Shown: positions 15,689-24,830, counted from the first letter of the stretch. The stretch: DNA of 64,000 bases from Novosphingobium cyanobacteriorum (GCF_029436685.1 NZ_JAROCY010000006.1:124001-188000); one strand, 5' to 3'. Program-made: numbers and translations. Notes: generated by a model from the letters alone, not told the origin.

Positions 15689-16123
15689 GTGAGCAAATCC
15701 CAACTCAACCCGCCCCATCTCTACCCCATCGCCGTCGATCCTGCGGACATCGACTTCATGGGCCACGTGAACAACGCGTCCTACCTCAAATGGGTGCAGG
15801 ACGCGGTGATCGATCACTGGCGCGCGTTCGCCCCGGTTGAGGCGGTGAAGCAGTACCTGTGGGTCGCCACCACCCATTCGATCACCTACCGCCGCCCCAC
15901 CTTCCTTGATGACACGGTGATTGCGGAAGTGATCCTCGAAAAGGTCCAGGGCGCCCGCGCCTTCTACGAAACCGTGATCAAGCGCGGCGAGGAAGTGCTG
16001 GCCGAGGTCAAGTCCAGCTGGTGCTGCATCGACGCCGACACTATGCGCCCGGCCAGGCTGGCGCGCGAACTGGTGGAGAAGTTCCTGCCCTCCTCCACCA
16101 CGCCCGCTGCTCAGCGCCAGTAA
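15689..16123 (+). CDS. Acyl-CoA thioesterase (4HBT hotdog fold)
   Basis: 144 residues, starting at GTG 15689 with no clear ribosome binding site. DPADIDFMGHVNNASYLKW is the classic 4-hydroxybenzoyl-CoA thioesterase motif with the catalytic Asp and the HVNN turn. The remaining strands (THSITYRRPTFLDDTV, VLAEVKSSWCCID) fit YbgC-like enzymes that hydrolyse short acyl-CoA. Its 3' end overlaps by 13 bp a decayed gene on the other strand. Confidence 0.9.
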   Translation: MSKSQLNPPHLYPIAVDPADIDFMGHVNNASYLKWVQDAVIDHWRAFAPVEAVKQYLWVATTHSITYRRPTFLDDTVIAEVILEKVQGARAFYETVIKRGEEVLAEVKSSWCCIDADTMRPARLARELVEKFLPSSTTPAAQRQ

Positions 16124-16370
16124 TCGCGGCGCTGCATGCCGTCATAGCGCCCGCTGTCGAGACAGCAGCGCTTGAAACCTCTTCCCCGAACCGCACGGGC
16201 ACGGGTCGCGACGCCCCAGCCGTTCAAGCAGTTCGATGCTTGCCGGATCATCCGGGCCGCCGCGCACCGTACGCAGCCCCCGCTTGACGCGGGTCTCGCT
16301 GGGGAACCCCTTACGGCGCTTCGACGTGCGCTCGAAAGGACGGCTGTAGGTCGTGGTATGCGGTCTTCAT
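16111..16370 (-). pseudogene. SEC-C motif protein gene broken by two frameshifts
   Basis: Starting at ATG 16370, with a strong GGAGG site, the reading begins [12 protein letters not shown]. It must shift frame near 16335-16350 to continue as [18 protein letters not shown] and [19 protein letters not shown], and again near 16173-16178 to finish [20 protein letters not shown]. Only by joining the three frames does the SEC-C zinc motif CxC...CC appear. At the second site an extra T in AGGTTTCAAG explains the shift. The restored protein would have about 85 residues. SEC-C motifs bind zinc in SecA tails and in many small proteins. Genuine decay or sequence error cannot be told apart here. Confidence 0.7.
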
Positions 16371-16408
16371 GTCTGCCTCCATCGTGAAGGGTGTGGGACA
16401 AGGTTGAT

Positions 16409-16795
16409 TCAGTGCAGCTGGCGGCGTTCCGGCTTGGCCACCACCTGCCACCGATCGCGGTACAGCAACTGGCCAGGATCGCGGGTCCACGTCCGCTGCA
16501 CCGGCACACCGCAATCCTCGATCAGCGCACAGAGCGCATGGGCATGCGCCACCATTTCGCGCGCGTCGTCGCGAAACCAGCAGACGCCGTCGGACCAGCG
16601 TCGGCCCTTGGCGCAGACGTGAAACCGGTCGGGCACCGGCAACCAGTCCCCGAACCAGTCGAGTTCGCGCCGCAAAGCAATCAGGACGGGCGTATCCTCG
16701 GTCCGCTCGTTCCAGATGGCATAGGCGGCGCGAAACGGGCCCGGCGCCACGCTCGCACGCGTGACCGTCCCGGGCGTCGTGAAACGCACAAACAT
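16409..16795 (-). CDS. Conserved hypothetical protein
   Basis: 128 residues, starting MFVRFTTPGTVTRASVAPGP, with a Trp/Asp-rich middle (RRELDWFGDWLPVPDRF, CWFRDDAREMVAHA) and the end GQLLYRDRWQVVAKP. I recall similar short proteins in many alphaproteobacteria, but no function is known. It is coherent as protein in this frame. It stands 39 bp upstream of the broken SEC-C gene on the same strand, suggesting a former small operon. Confidence 0.7.
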   Translation of the reverse strand: MFVRFTTPGTVTRASVAPGPFRAAYAIWNERTEDTPVLIALRRELDWFGDWLPVPDRFHVCAKGRRWSDGVCWFRDDAREMVAHAHALCALIEDCGVPVQRTWTRDPGQLLYRDRWQVVAKPERRQLH

Positions 16796-16937
16796 TGGAA
16801 ATTTCCCGCAAGGCGCTGCCGCACGCCCCGCAACCGATGGCGTCGGGTCCGAATGCGGTCAGCGATGTCGCAACAAAAGGGTCGAACGCGCGCGTGCGCG
16901 GCTTACTTCGGGCCCTGTGGCTCAAGGACTGCAAACA
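16770..16937 (-). other. Possible remnant of a small gene with a strong ribosome binding site
   Basis: ATG at 16937 follows CAGGAGGGTAGCCC, one of the best Shine-Dalgarno matches in the window, but its frame stops after 11 residues (16902-16904). A neighbouring frame continues with the protein-like stretch FDPFVATSLTAFGPDAIGCG up to the next gene. This may be a frameshifted small gene. Low confidence. Confidence 0.3.
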
Positions 16938-17031
16938 TGGGCTACCCTCCTGAGCAGGCGCGACGCGGACCATCCGCGATCGGGTGCGCGCCCTTACTGC
17001 GCGCCAGTGCGGTTTGCAAGCGCCGGGATCT

Positions 17032-17760
17032 TCAGTCCAGCCTCTTCACCGTCACGATATAATTCAGCGCCAAATCGTCAGACAGGTGCAGGCCCTTTGA
17101 CGGCCCCCACGCGATCCCCATCGGGTTGCCCATGGCCAGCCCCACCCCAGCCAGCAGGTCGTGCAGTTCGATCGGGGTGATGAAGTCGTCCCAATGGTGC
17201 GTGCCGCGCGGCACCAGCCCCATCCGTTCGGCGCCCTCCACCATCAGCAGGCGCGATGCGGTGGTGCGGTTGGGGGTGGAAAGCACCATCAGCCCGCCCT
17301 CGCCCAGCCGCTCTGCCAGCGCGCGAAGGAACGCCGCCTTGTCCGCCACGTGCTCGATCACTTCCAGGCAGGTGACGAGGTCGAAGGTCGGCAGGCCCAG
17401 CGCGGCCAGTTCGCCATGGCGGTAATCGATGGTCAGCCCGCCCGCCTCGGCATGGGTGCGCGCCGCCGCGATGTTCTCCTGCGCCGCATCCACGCCCGTC
17501 ACCGCCGCACCCAGCCGCGCCAGCGGTTCGCACAGCAGTCCCGCGCCGCAGCCGACGTCGAGCGCGGTGCGGCCCTTCAGCGGCTTCAGGCCACGCGAAT
17601 CGGTGGCGAAGTGCGCGTCGATCGCGCTGCGGATGAAGCCCAGCCGCACCGGGTTGAGCCGGTGGAGCATCGCGCTCGATCCCTTGTGGTCCCACCACTC
17701 GGCGGCAAGCTGGCCAAAGTGTGCGGCTTCGTCCGGGCGGATCGTTGTTGCATTGCTCAT
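17032..17760 (-). CDS. ubiG: Ubiquinone biosynthesis O-methyltransferase
   Basis: UbiG carries out both O-methylations in ubiquinone synthesis using SAM. The 242-residue protein begins with the UbiG-typical EAAHFGQLAAEWWDHKG, then SAM motif I DVGCGAGLLCEPLARLG (about 89-105), CLEVIEHVADK, and MVLSTPNRT with the membrane-associated insert region. The C-terminal GIAWGPSKGLHLSDDLALNY is also characteristic. It is divergent from lysC with 77 bp between. Confidence 0.96.
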   Translation of the reverse strand: MSNATTIRPDEAAHFGQLAAEWWDHKGSSAMLHRLNPVRLGFIRSAIDAHFATDSRGLKPLKGRTALDVGCGAGLLCEPLARLGAAVTGVDAAQENIAAARTHAEAGGLTIDYRHGELAALGLPTFDLVTCLEVIEHVADKAAFLRALAERLGEGGLMVLSTPNRTTASRLLMVEGAERMGLVPRGTHHWDDFITPIELHDLLAGVGLAMGNPMGIAWGPSKGLHLSDDLALNYIVTVKRLD

Positions 17761-17837
17761 GAACCCTTCCTAAAGCGCCGCCACCCTGCGGTCCACCGGT
17801 CTGCCGGGCAAGATTCTTACGTTTTCAGGAGCAAGCC

Positions 17838-19094
17838 TTGGCCCGGATCGTGATGAAATTCGGCGGCACGTCGATGGCCGGCACCGAGCGCATCCGCCGT
17901 GTCGCCCGCATCGTGCAGCGCCAGCAGGCCGCGGGGCACGAAGTCGCCGTGGTCGTTTCGGCGATGGCGGGCGAGACCGATCGCCTTGTCAATTTCTGCC
18001 GCGAAGCCAGCCCGCTGTATGATCCCGCCGAATACGACGTGGTCGTGGCTGCGGGGGAACAGATCACCTCGGGCCTGCTGGCAATGCACCTGCAGGCGCT
18101 GTGCTGCAAGGCGCGTTCGTGGCTCGGCTGGCAGCTGCCGGTGCGCACTGACGATGCGCACAGCAAGGCGCGCATCGAGGATATCGATTCGGACGAACTG
18201 CTGGCCAGCATGGCCGCGGGCGAGATTGCGGTGATCCCGGGATTCCAGGGTCTGACCGCCGGCAACCGCGTCACCACGCTGGGCCGGGGCGGCTCCGACA
18301 CGTCGGCCGTGGCCGTGGCGGCCGCGATTAAGGCCGATCGCTGCGACATCTACACCGATGTCGATGGGGTCTATACCACCGACCCGCGCATCGTGGCCAA
18401 GGCGCGCAAGCTGAAGAACGTGACGTACGAGGAAATGCTGGAGCTGGCCTCGGTCGGGTCCAAGGTGCTGCAGACCCGCTCGGTCAGCCTTGCGATGAAG
18501 GAAGGCGTGCGGGTGCAGGTGCTGTCCTCGTTCATCGATGACGACGCGCCCGCTGCCGACACCATCCCCGGCACGATGATTGTCTCCGACGAAGAGCTCG
18601 AAGGATTGGAAATGGAACGCCAGCTGATCACCGGCATCGCCGCCGACAAGAACGAGGCCAAGGTCACCCTGACCCGCGTGGCCGACCGCCCCGGCGCAGT
18701 CGCGTCGATCTTCGCGCCGCTGGCCGAAGCCAACATCAACGTTGACATGATCATCCAGAACATCGCCAAGGACAAGGGCGAGACCGACGTGACCTTCACC
18801 TGCCCGCAGGCGGACCTCGCCCGCACGCAGGCGCTGCTGGAAGAGCGCAAGGAGCAGATCGGCTTCTACCGCATGATCGCCGACAGCAAGGTGGCCAAGG
18901 TCTCGGTCGTCGGCGTCGGCATGCGCAGCCACGCCGGTGTCGCCAGCACGATGTTCAAGTCGCTGGCCGATCGCGGCATCAACATTCAGGCGATCAGCAC
19001 CAGCGAGATCAAGGTCTCTGTCCTGATCGACGCCGACGAGGTGGAACTGGCCGTCCGCGTGCTCCACACCGCGTACGGACTCGACGCGGCATAA
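17838..19094 (+). CDS. lysC: Aspartate kinase
   Basis: Aspartokinase makes aspartyl phosphate, the entry to lysine, threonine, methionine and diaminopimelate. 418 residues from TTG 17838, which follows AGGAG by 6 bases. The kinase domain has KFGGTSMAG at 7-15 and GRGGSDTSAVA. Two C-terminal ACT domains, RVADRPGAVASIFAPLAEAN and VVGVGMRSHAGVASTMFKSL, indicate feedback control by lysine and/or threonine. The coding frame of the regulatory part could include an internal beta-subunit start, as in related enzymes, but I cannot show one. Confidence 0.97.
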   Translation: MARIVMKFGGTSMAGTERIRRVARIVQRQQAAGHEVAVVVSAMAGETDRLVNFCREASPLYDPAEYDVVVAAGEQITSGLLAMHLQALCCKARSWLGWQLPVRTDDAHSKARIEDIDSDELLASMAAGEIAVIPGFQGLTAGNRVTTLGRGGSDTSAVAVAAAIKADRCDIYTDVDGVYTTDPRIVAKARKLKNVTYEEMLELASVGSKVLQTRSVSLAMKEGVRVQVLSSFIDDDAPAADTIPGTMIVSDEELEGLEMERQLITGIAADKNEAKVTLTRVADRPGAVASIFAPLAEANINVDMIIQNIAKDKGETDVTFTCPQADLARTQALLEERKEQIGFYRMIADSKVAKVSVVGVGMRSHAGVASTMFKSLADRGINIQAISTSEIKVSVLIDADEVELAVRVLHTAYGLDAA

Positions 19095-19103
19095 GCCCTT
19101 CTC

Positions 19104-19144
19104 AGAGGGGGCTCAGTCGGCTTCAGTCGACTTCAACCCCCTCT
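19104..19144. terminator. Possible two-way terminator
   Basis: AGAGGGGG (19104-19111) can pair with CCCCCTCT (19137-19144) between convergent lysC and the pentapeptide-repeat gene. The 25-base loop holds CAGTCGGCTT/CAGTCGACTT repeats. No T-run. Confidence 0.35.
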
Positions 19145-19153
19145 CAGTCGTTC

Positions 19154-19849
19154 TCAACGTACCTTCAATCCAAGCTCCGCGAGCAGGTCTCCAGCCTGTT
19201 CGCGTGAGATCGTGGCGCCGCGGAAAAGGCGCGCATCCTCAAGCTTCACCCCGCCCAGATCCGCGCCGCGCAGGTCCGCACCGTCGAAGCGCGCCTGCGC
19301 CAGCGTGGCGTCGCGCAGGCTGCAGGCCTCGAACGTGGCCATGCGGAAATCGCACTTGCGCAAGTCCGCCTGCGAAAAATCCACGCGTTTCAGCGCTTCC
19401 TTGCGGAAAGACAGCCCCGGCAGCCGCGCCGCCACCAGCAGCACTTCCTCAAACGCCACGTCCAGCGCCTTCGCGTCGGAAAAGTCCGCCCCGGTCAGCT
19501 TGCAGCCGGAAAAGCGCGCGCCATTCAACGCGGCACGGCGGAACATGGCATTGTTGTAATCCCCGCCCTCGATCCGCGCATCCGCCAGTTGCGCCCCGGT
19601 GAAATCGGCGAAAGGGGCGCGGCATCCCCGCAGGACCGCGCCGTTCAGCTGCGCACCGGCCAGTTTCGCATGGCGCAGGATGCAGCGTTCGAAGCGCCAG
19701 CCATCAAGCGGCAGGCCCGAAAGGTCCGCTTCCTCCAGATCGCAATCGACGAGGTGCGTTCTGGGCGGGAGACCGGTTAATGCCGCGCGATCAAGGCGTT
19801 GGCCGGTGACCGGTGCGGGCTGCTGCGGGCGGGAAAAGAGATCGTCCAT
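19154..19849 (-). CDS. Pentapeptide repeat protein
   Basis: 231 residues built almost wholly of A(D/N)LxX pentapeptide units: for example CDLEEADLSG, ARFSGCKLTGADFSD, VDFSQADLRKCDF and ARFDGADLRGADL, which fold into a right-handed quadrilateral helix. Some members (Qnr, MfpA, McbG) mimic DNA and protect gyrase, but I see no Qnr-specific feature and gyrB is 7 kb away, so that role is only a possibility. It lies downstream of catalase on the same strand, separated by a terminator-like hairpin. Confidence 0.92.
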   Translation of the reverse strand: MDDLFSRPQQPAPVTGQRLDRAALTGLPPRTHLVDCDLEEADLSGLPLDGWRFERCILRHAKLAGAQLNGAVLRGCRAPFADFTGAQLADARIEGGDYNNAMFRRAALNGARFSGCKLTGADFSDAKALDVAFEEVLLVAARLPGLSFRKEALKRVDFSQADLRKCDFRMATFEACSLRDATLAQARFDGADLRGADLGGVKLEDARLFRGATISREQAGDLLAELGLKVR

Positions 19850-19890
19850 CCCCGCGCGCTAGGCGCATCTGGCCCGTATGCAAAGCGAAA

Positions 19891-19937
19891 CCCCGCCCCC
19901 GAAGGTCCAACGAATGCTGGCCATCCCGGGGGCGGGG
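19891..19937 (-). terminator. Terminator-like hairpin after catalase
   Basis: CCCCGCCCCCG (19891-19901) and CGGGGGCGGGG (19927-19937) form an 11 bp G+C stem with a 25-base loop; on the minus strand TTTCG follows. It separates catalase from the pentapeptide-repeat gene. Confidence 0.5.
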
Positions 19938-19970
19938 TGCGACCCGCTGGCGCTGTCACCCGATACGGGT

Positions 19971-21482
19971 TCAGTCAGCCAGTTCGGGCTCGGCCGGCAC
20001 CATCTCGGGCAGGGGCATCCCGAGCGCGGCGGCCACGCCTGCGCCATATTCGGGGGCGCAGCGCAGGCAGTTTTCGATGTGCCGGGCCTTGATGAAGGCC
20101 GGGGCATCGCCCATCGCCCGCGCCGTGTTGAAATAGAGGCTCTGCTTCTCGGTCGCGCTCATCTGCAGGAACAGCTTGCGCGGCTGGGTGAAGTAGTCCT
20201 CGTCATCCTCGCGGAAGTTCCAGTAGTCGGCATCGCCACGGATCTTCAGCGGCGGTTCGCGGTATTCGCCCTGGTCCTGCCAGGTATCGAACGAGTTCGG
20301 GTGGTAATGCAGCGTGGAGCCATAGTTGCCGTCCACCCGCATCGCGCCATCGCGATGGTTGGAATGAACCGGGCAGCGCGGCGCGTTCACCGGAATCTGG
20401 TGGTGGTTTACCCCCAGGCGATAGCGCTGCGCATCCGAATAGGCGAAAAGGCGCGCCTGCAGCATCTTGTCGGGCGAAACGCCGATCCCGGGCACCAGGT
20501 TGGAAGGCGCGAAGGCGCTCTGTTCCACTTCGGCGAAGAAGTTGTCCGGGTTGCGGTTGAGCGCGAACTCGCCCACCTCGATCAGCGGATAATCGTCCTT
20601 GTACCACACCTTGGTCAGGTCGAACGGGTGGAACTTGTATGTCTCCGCCTCTTGCTCGGGCATGACCTGGATGTACATCTTCCAGCGCGGAAACTCGCCG
20701 CGTTCGATCGCGTCATACAGGTCGCGCTGGTGGCTTTCGCGGTCCCGCCCGATCAGGTCGCCGGCCTGCGCATCGGTCAGGTTCTCGATGCCCTGCTGGC
20801 TGAGGAAGTGGAACTTCACCCAGAAGCGTTCGCCTTCGGCATTGATCATGCTGTAGGTGTGGCTGCCAAAGCCATGCATGTGGCGATAGGTGCGCGGGAT
20901 GCCGCGTTCGCTCATCACGATGGTAACCTGGTGGAACGCTTCGGGCAGCAGCGTCCAGAAATCCCAGTTGTGGCTGGCCGAGCGCAGATTGGTGCGCGGA
21001 TCGCGCTTCACCGCCTTGTTCAGATCGGCAAACTTGCGCGGATCACGGACGAAGAACACGGGGGTGTTGTTGCCCACCATGTCCCAGTTGCCTTCCTCGG
21101 TATAGAACTTCAGCGCAAAGCCGCGGATGTCGCGCTCAGCATCGGCGGCGCCGCGTTCACCCGCCACGGTGGTGAACCGCGCGAACAGTTCCGTCTGCTT
21201 GCCCACTTCGGAAAGGAACGCGGCGCGGGTGTAACGCGTGACATCGTTGGTGACGGTAAAGGTGCCGTAAGCGCCCGATCCCTTGGCATGCATACGCCGT
21301 TCGGGGATCACTTCGCGGTTCAGGTTGGCGAGCTTTTCGATCAGCCACACGTCCTGCATCAGCAGTGGGCCGCGCGGTCCAGCGGTCATGGAGTTCATGT
21401 TGTCGGCCACAGGGGCGCCAAATGCGGTGGTCAGGCCACCCGAGTAAGGACACTTGCCGGTGGGCTGGTCTGATCGGCTCAT
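19971..21482 (-). CDS. katA: Monofunctional haem catalase (small subunit, clade 3)
   Basis: Catalase decomposes H2O2 to water and oxygen. The 503-residue length fits small-subunit enzymes. The active-site His65 lies in [16 protein letters not shown], the distal Asn in [11 protein letters not shown], and the haem-ligand Tyr in [28 protein letters not shown] and YHPNSFDTW are typical clade 3 sequences. No signal peptide, so cytoplasmic. It is divergent from the nitronate monooxygenase gene; no OxyR gene is adjacent. Confidence 0.97.
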   Translation of the reverse strand: MSRSDQPTGKCPYSGGLTTAFGAPVADNMNSMTAGPRGPLLMQDVWLIEKLANLNREVIPERRMHAKGSGAYGTFTVTNDVTRYTRAAFLSEVGKQTELFARFTTVAGERGAADAERDIRGFALKFYTEEGNWDMVGNNTPVFFVRDPRKFADLNKAVKRDPRTNLRSASHNWDFWTLLPEAFHQVTIVMSERGIPRTYRHMHGFGSHTYSMINAEGERFWVKFHFLSQQGIENLTDAQAGDLIGRDRESHQRDLYDAIERGEFPRWKMYIQVMPEQEAETYKFHPFDLTKVWYKDDYPLIEVGEFALNRNPDNFFAEVEQSAFAPSNLVPGIGVSPDKMLQARLFAYSDAQRYRLGVNHHQIPVNAPRCPVHSNHRDGAMRVDGNYGSTLHYHPNSFDTWQDQGEYREPPLKIRGDADYWNFREDDEDYFTQPRKLFLQMSATEKQSLYFNTARAMGDAPAFIKARHIENCLRCAPEYGAGVAAALGMPLPEMVPAEPELAD

Positions 21483-21658
21483 CTCATCAACTCCGTCTGT
21501 TTGATCGTTAGAACCGATCTACAGAAAGCCGCTTGATCGAGGAAACGAGTAAGACCGCTCACTATGATCGCCTGAAGCGATCTACATCTGCCTTGCCGCT
21601 GCCACGAAGCGGCCCTAAAGCGCGCGGCTTGATATCAGGACGGGAAGAAGCTGCGGGA

Positions 21659-22669
21659 ATGACCCAATATCCGAAGACATCGGCGCTGATGGCGCGCGGG
21701 GCGGAATTCCTCGGCACCGAACACGCCGTGCTGTGCGGCGCGATGAGCTGGGTTTCCGAACGCAACCTCGTCGCCGCGATCAGCAACGCGGGCGGCTTTG
21801 GCGTGATCGCCTGCGGCGCGATGACGCCCGCACTGCTGGACAAGGAAATCGCCGGGACCAAGGCGCTGACCGCCAAGCCTTTCGGCGTGAACCTGATCAC
21901 CATGCACCCCGCGCTGTTCGATCTGATCGAGGTCTGCGCCCGGCACAAGGTGGGCCACGTGGTGCTGGCCGGCGGCATCCCGCCCAAGGGCAGCGTGGAG
22001 GCGATCAAGGCCTTCGGCGCCAAGGTCATCGTCTTCGCGCCCACCATTGCGCTGGCGAAAAAGCTGTTCCGATCCGGCGCGGATGCGCTGGTGATCGAAG
22101 GCAGCGAGGCGGGCGGCCACATCGGCCCGGTTTCCACCAGCGTGCTGGCGCAGGAATTCCTGCCCGCGCTGGCGGCCGAACACATCGTGTTCGTGGCCGG
22201 CGGCATCGGCCGGGGCGAGGCGATTGCCGGTTACCTGGAGATGGGCGCCAGCGGCGTGCAGCTGGGCACGCGCTTTGCCTGCGCCAGCGAATCGATCGCC
22301 CACCCCGCGTTCAAGCAGGCCTTCTTCCGCGCCAATGCGCGCGATGCGGTGGCCAGCGTGCAGGTTGATCCTCGCCTGCCGGTGATCCCGGTGCGCGCGC
22401 TGAAGAACAAGGGGTCCGAGGAATTCACCGCCAAGCAGGTGGCCGTGGCCAAGATGCTGGATGAAGGCACGGTGGACATGGCCGCCGCGCAGCTTGAGAT
22501 CGAACACTTCTGGGCCGGTGCGCTGCGCCGTGCCGTGATCGATGGCGATGTTGAACGCGGTTCGGTGATGGCCGGGCAATCGGTGGGCATGGTGACCAGC
22601 GAAGAGCCGGTGGCCGAGATCATGGCCCAGCTGCTCGCCGAAAGCGAAGCCGCGCTGGAGCGCCGCTGA
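21659..22669 (+). CDS. Nitronate monooxygenase (2-nitropropane dioxygenase family)
   Basis: An FMN-dependent TIM-barrel enzyme of 336 residues that oxidises alkyl nitronates or related substrates. Signs are CGAMSWVSERNLVAAISNAG near the N-terminus, EGSEAGGHIGP (flavin/substrate loop with the active-site His) and VAGGIGRGEAI...GVQLGTRF for phosphate binding. The open frame extends to 21533, but MTQYPKTSALMARG is the natural start, after GAAGAAGCTGCGGGA. Followed after 4 bp by an MFS exporter, so probably co-transcribed. Confidence 0.92.
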   Translation: MTQYPKTSALMARGAEFLGTEHAVLCGAMSWVSERNLVAAISNAGGFGVIACGAMTPALLDKEIAGTKALTAKPFGVNLITMHPALFDLIEVCARHKVGHVVLAGGIPPKGSVEAIKAFGAKVIVFAPTIALAKKLFRSGADALVIEGSEAGGHIGPVSTSVLAQEFLPALAAEHIVFVAGGIGRGEAIAGYLEMGASGVQLGTRFACASESIAHPAFKQAFFRANARDAVASVQVDPRLPVIPVRALKNKGSEEFTAKQVAVAKMLDEGTVDMAAAQLEIEHFWAGALRRAVIDGDVERGSVMAGQSVGMVTSEEPVAEIMAQLLAESEAALERR

Positions 22670-22673
22670 CGCG

Positions 22674-23936
22674 ATGAACGGCAGCGCGACAGGAGCGGAG
22701 ACTGCCCCTACCGCGCGGCCACACCGCGCTTCGTGGGGCATTGTCTTCGCCATCGTGCTGATCGACATGCTGGGCTTCGGGCTGGTGATTCCAGTGCTGC
22801 CGGGCCTGATCATGCATCTGGCCCACGTGCCCATCGCGGTTGCCGCCGAATATGCCGGGTGGCTGGGCGCGGGCTATGCCGCGATGCAGTTCGTGTTCGC
22901 ACCGATCATCGGCAACCTGTCGGACCGGTTCGGCCGTCGCCCGGTGCTGCTTGCCTCGATCTGCGCGCTGGGGCTGGATTATCTGCTGCAGGCGGTGGCG
23001 CCCAACATCGGCTGGCTGGTGGCGGGGCGCCTGATCGCCGGGATCACCGGGGCCAGCTTCTCGGCCGCCTATGCCTATATCGCCGATGTCACCCCGCCTG
23101 AAAAACGCTCGGCCAACTTCGGCCTGATGGGGCTCGCTTTCGGTATCGGCTTCGTCGTCGGCCCGGCGGTGGGCGGGTTGCTCGGTTCAATCAGCCCGCG
23201 CCTGCCCTTTGCCGCCGCCGCCGCGCTGGCTTTGGCCAACGCGGTGTTCGGCTTCTTCGTGCTGAAGGAGTCACTTGCCCCTGAAAACCGTCGCCCGTTC
23301 GACCTGCGCCGCGCCAATGCGCTGGCGGCACTGCAATCCCTGCGCGGGCAGAGCAGCACGGTGCTGTGGTTCGTGGCGGCACTGGGCACCTGGCAGCTGG
23401 TCCACATCGTCTATCCCGCCGCCTGGGCCTATATCGCCATTGCCGCCTATGGCTTCACCACGCAGCAGGTGGGCGTGGCGCTGGCCGCGGTGGGCCTTTC
23501 CAGCGCGCTGGTGCAGGGTGTGGCGCTGCGCCGGGTGCTGCCACGGATCGGCGAAAAGCGCGCGGTGCTGATCGGCATTGCCGGGCTGATCGTCGCCTCC
23601 GTGCTCTATACCGTGGCGCGGACCCCTGCGGCGGTCTACCTCGCGGTCTTCGTGGGGGCGCTGCAGGGGCTGGTGCAGCCATCGATCTCTGGCCTCAACA
23701 GCCGCGCCGTGGATGCGCGCAGCCAGGGCGAGCTGCAGGGCGCGGTGCAGTCGATCGGCTCGATCGCGGCGATCATCGGCCCGCCGCTCTACACCCAGAT
23801 CCTCGCGCGCTTCAGCGGCCCGCACGCGGTGCTGAACCTGCCGACGATGCCGATGCTGGTCTCCGCCGCGATCTCGCTGGTGGTGCTGGTGCTGTTCCTG
23901 CGCGGGGCGCGAAAGCTGGAGCTTACCTCAGCTTGA
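22674..23936 (+). CDS. MFS transporter, TetA/TCR-like
   Basis: A 420-residue drug:H+ antiporter-type permease with about 12 membrane segments. LIDMLGFGLVIPVLPGL is the first helix of TCR/Tet proteins, GNLSDRFGRRPVLL is MFS motif A between helices 2 and 3, and GRLIAGITGASFSAAYAYIA fits helix 4. The substrate is not predictable; many chromosomal TCR-like proteins do not give tetracycline resistance, and no TetR gene is adjacent. It is in an operon with the nitronate monooxygenase and convergent with an HNH nuclease gene. Confidence 0.92.
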   Translation: MNGSATGAETAPTARPHRASWGIVFAIVLIDMLGFGLVIPVLPGLIMHLAHVPIAVAAEYAGWLGAGYAAMQFVFAPIIGNLSDRFGRRPVLLASICALGLDYLLQAVAPNIGWLVAGRLIAGITGASFSAAYAYIADVTPPEKRSANFGLMGLAFGIGFVVGPAVGGLLGSISPRLPFAAAAALALANAVFGFFVLKESLAPENRRPFDLRRANALAALQSLRGQSSTVLWFVAALGTWQLVHIVYPAAWAYIAIAAYGFTTQQVGVALAAVGLSSALVQGVALRRVLPRIGEKRAVLIGIAGLIVASVLYTVARTPAAVYLAVFVGALQGLVQPSISGLNSRAVDARSQGELQGAVQSIGSIAAIIGPPLYTQILARFSGPHAVLNLPTMPMLVSAAISLVVLVLFLRGARKLELTSA

Positions 23937-23944
23937 GGTGAAAC

Positions 23945-24610
23945 TCAGCTTTCCAGTTCGACGTCCCAGTAGAGCCAGTCGCGCCAGGATTCGTGCAGGT
24001 AGTTGGGCGGGAAGGCCCGGCCCCGATCCTGCAGCTGCCACGTGGTCGGGCGGATCGGGTGTTCCATGATGTGCATGTGCGCCTGCGCCGGAGTGCGCCC
24101 GCCCTTCTTCAGGTTGCACGGCGCGCAGGCGGTGGTCACGTTCTCCCACGTGGTGCGCCCGCCCAGCCGGCGCGGCACCACGTGATCGAACGTCAGCTGT
24201 TCCCCGCATCCGCAATACTGGCAGGAGAAGCGATCGCGCAGGAACAGGTTGAAGCGGGTGAAGGCGGGAAACTCGCTGGGCCGCACATACTGCCGCAGCG
24301 CGATCACCGAAGGGATCTTCATGTCGAGCGAAGGGCTGTGCACCTCCCGCTCATACGTGGCGATGATGTCCACCCTTTCCAGGAACACCGCCTTCACCGC
24401 GGTCTGCCACGGCCACAGGCTCAGCGGGTAATACGACAGCGGCGTATAGTCCGCATTGAGCACCAGCGCGGGGCAGTTCGACAGGTGCCGACTGGCGGAA
24501 TGGCCGGTGAAACCGGCATCGGCGATATAGCGGGAATGCAGTGCCGCAGCGGCATCGCCGCCATGAAGGCTGGCCGAAGCCGCCTTATCGATCAGCGCCT
24601 TATGAAGCAT
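23945..24610 (-). CDS. HNH endonuclease family protein
   Basis: 221 residues. The HNH region reads CQYCG...LTFDHVVPRRLGGRT...NVTTACAPCNLKKG, with the two CxxC zinc pairs and the DH catalytic pair. The N-terminal ALVLNADYTPLSYYPLSLWP is strongly conserved in this chromosomal HNH protein of alphaproteobacteria and cyanobacteria; its role is unknown and there is no restriction-modification partner here. The first 45 residues are less conserved, so the true start may lie inside the frame. Confidence 0.9.
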   Translation of the reverse strand: MLHKALIDKAASASLHGGDAAAALHSRYIADAGFTGHSASRHLSNCPALVLNADYTPLSYYPLSLWPWQTAVKAVFLERVDIIATYEREVHSPSLDMKIPSVIALRQYVRPSEFPAFTRFNLFLRDRFSCQYCGCGEQLTFDHVVPRRLGGRTTWENVTTACAPCNLKKGGRTPAQAHMHIMEHPIRPTTWQLQDRGRAFPPNYLHESWRDWLYWDVELES

Positions 24611-24773
24611 GCTCCGGTCCGGCCCTCGTCCATCGTCGTCCTGCCCCTGTCCGGGGAGCCATGGGCGACGGGCGTGACCACTTCATGACGCATGGGCAGA
24701 TGGAACACGCCTGCGACTCCCCCGTCAAGAGGGAACCGCGGGCAGTTTCCACATCCTGCCTTCAAAGGGGTGC

Positions 24774-24830
24774 TGTTTCAGTTGCACTGAAACGGATGCG
24801 GTGCCGGGCGGGGGAGCGGGCCGGCACCGC
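24774..24830. repeat. Composite palindromic element, shortened copy C
   Basis: GTTTCAGT-TGC-ACTGAAAC (24775-24793) is followed by GCGGTGCCGG (24798-24807) paired with CCGGCACCGC (24821-24830) around GCGGGGGAGCGGG. It has the same two-hairpin order as the element at 8591 but keeps only about half of the large stem. It sits directly after the M20 peptidase gene. Confidence 0.8.

Noticed and set aside
19154..19849. Qnr-type quinolone resistance gene
   Set aside because: It is a pentapeptide-repeat protein, but no Qnr-specific features were recognised, and most such chromosomal proteins are unrelated to resistance.
22674..23936. Tetracycline resistance gene
   Set aside because: TCR-like fold only; no TetR regulator and no specific TetA residues that I can confirm.
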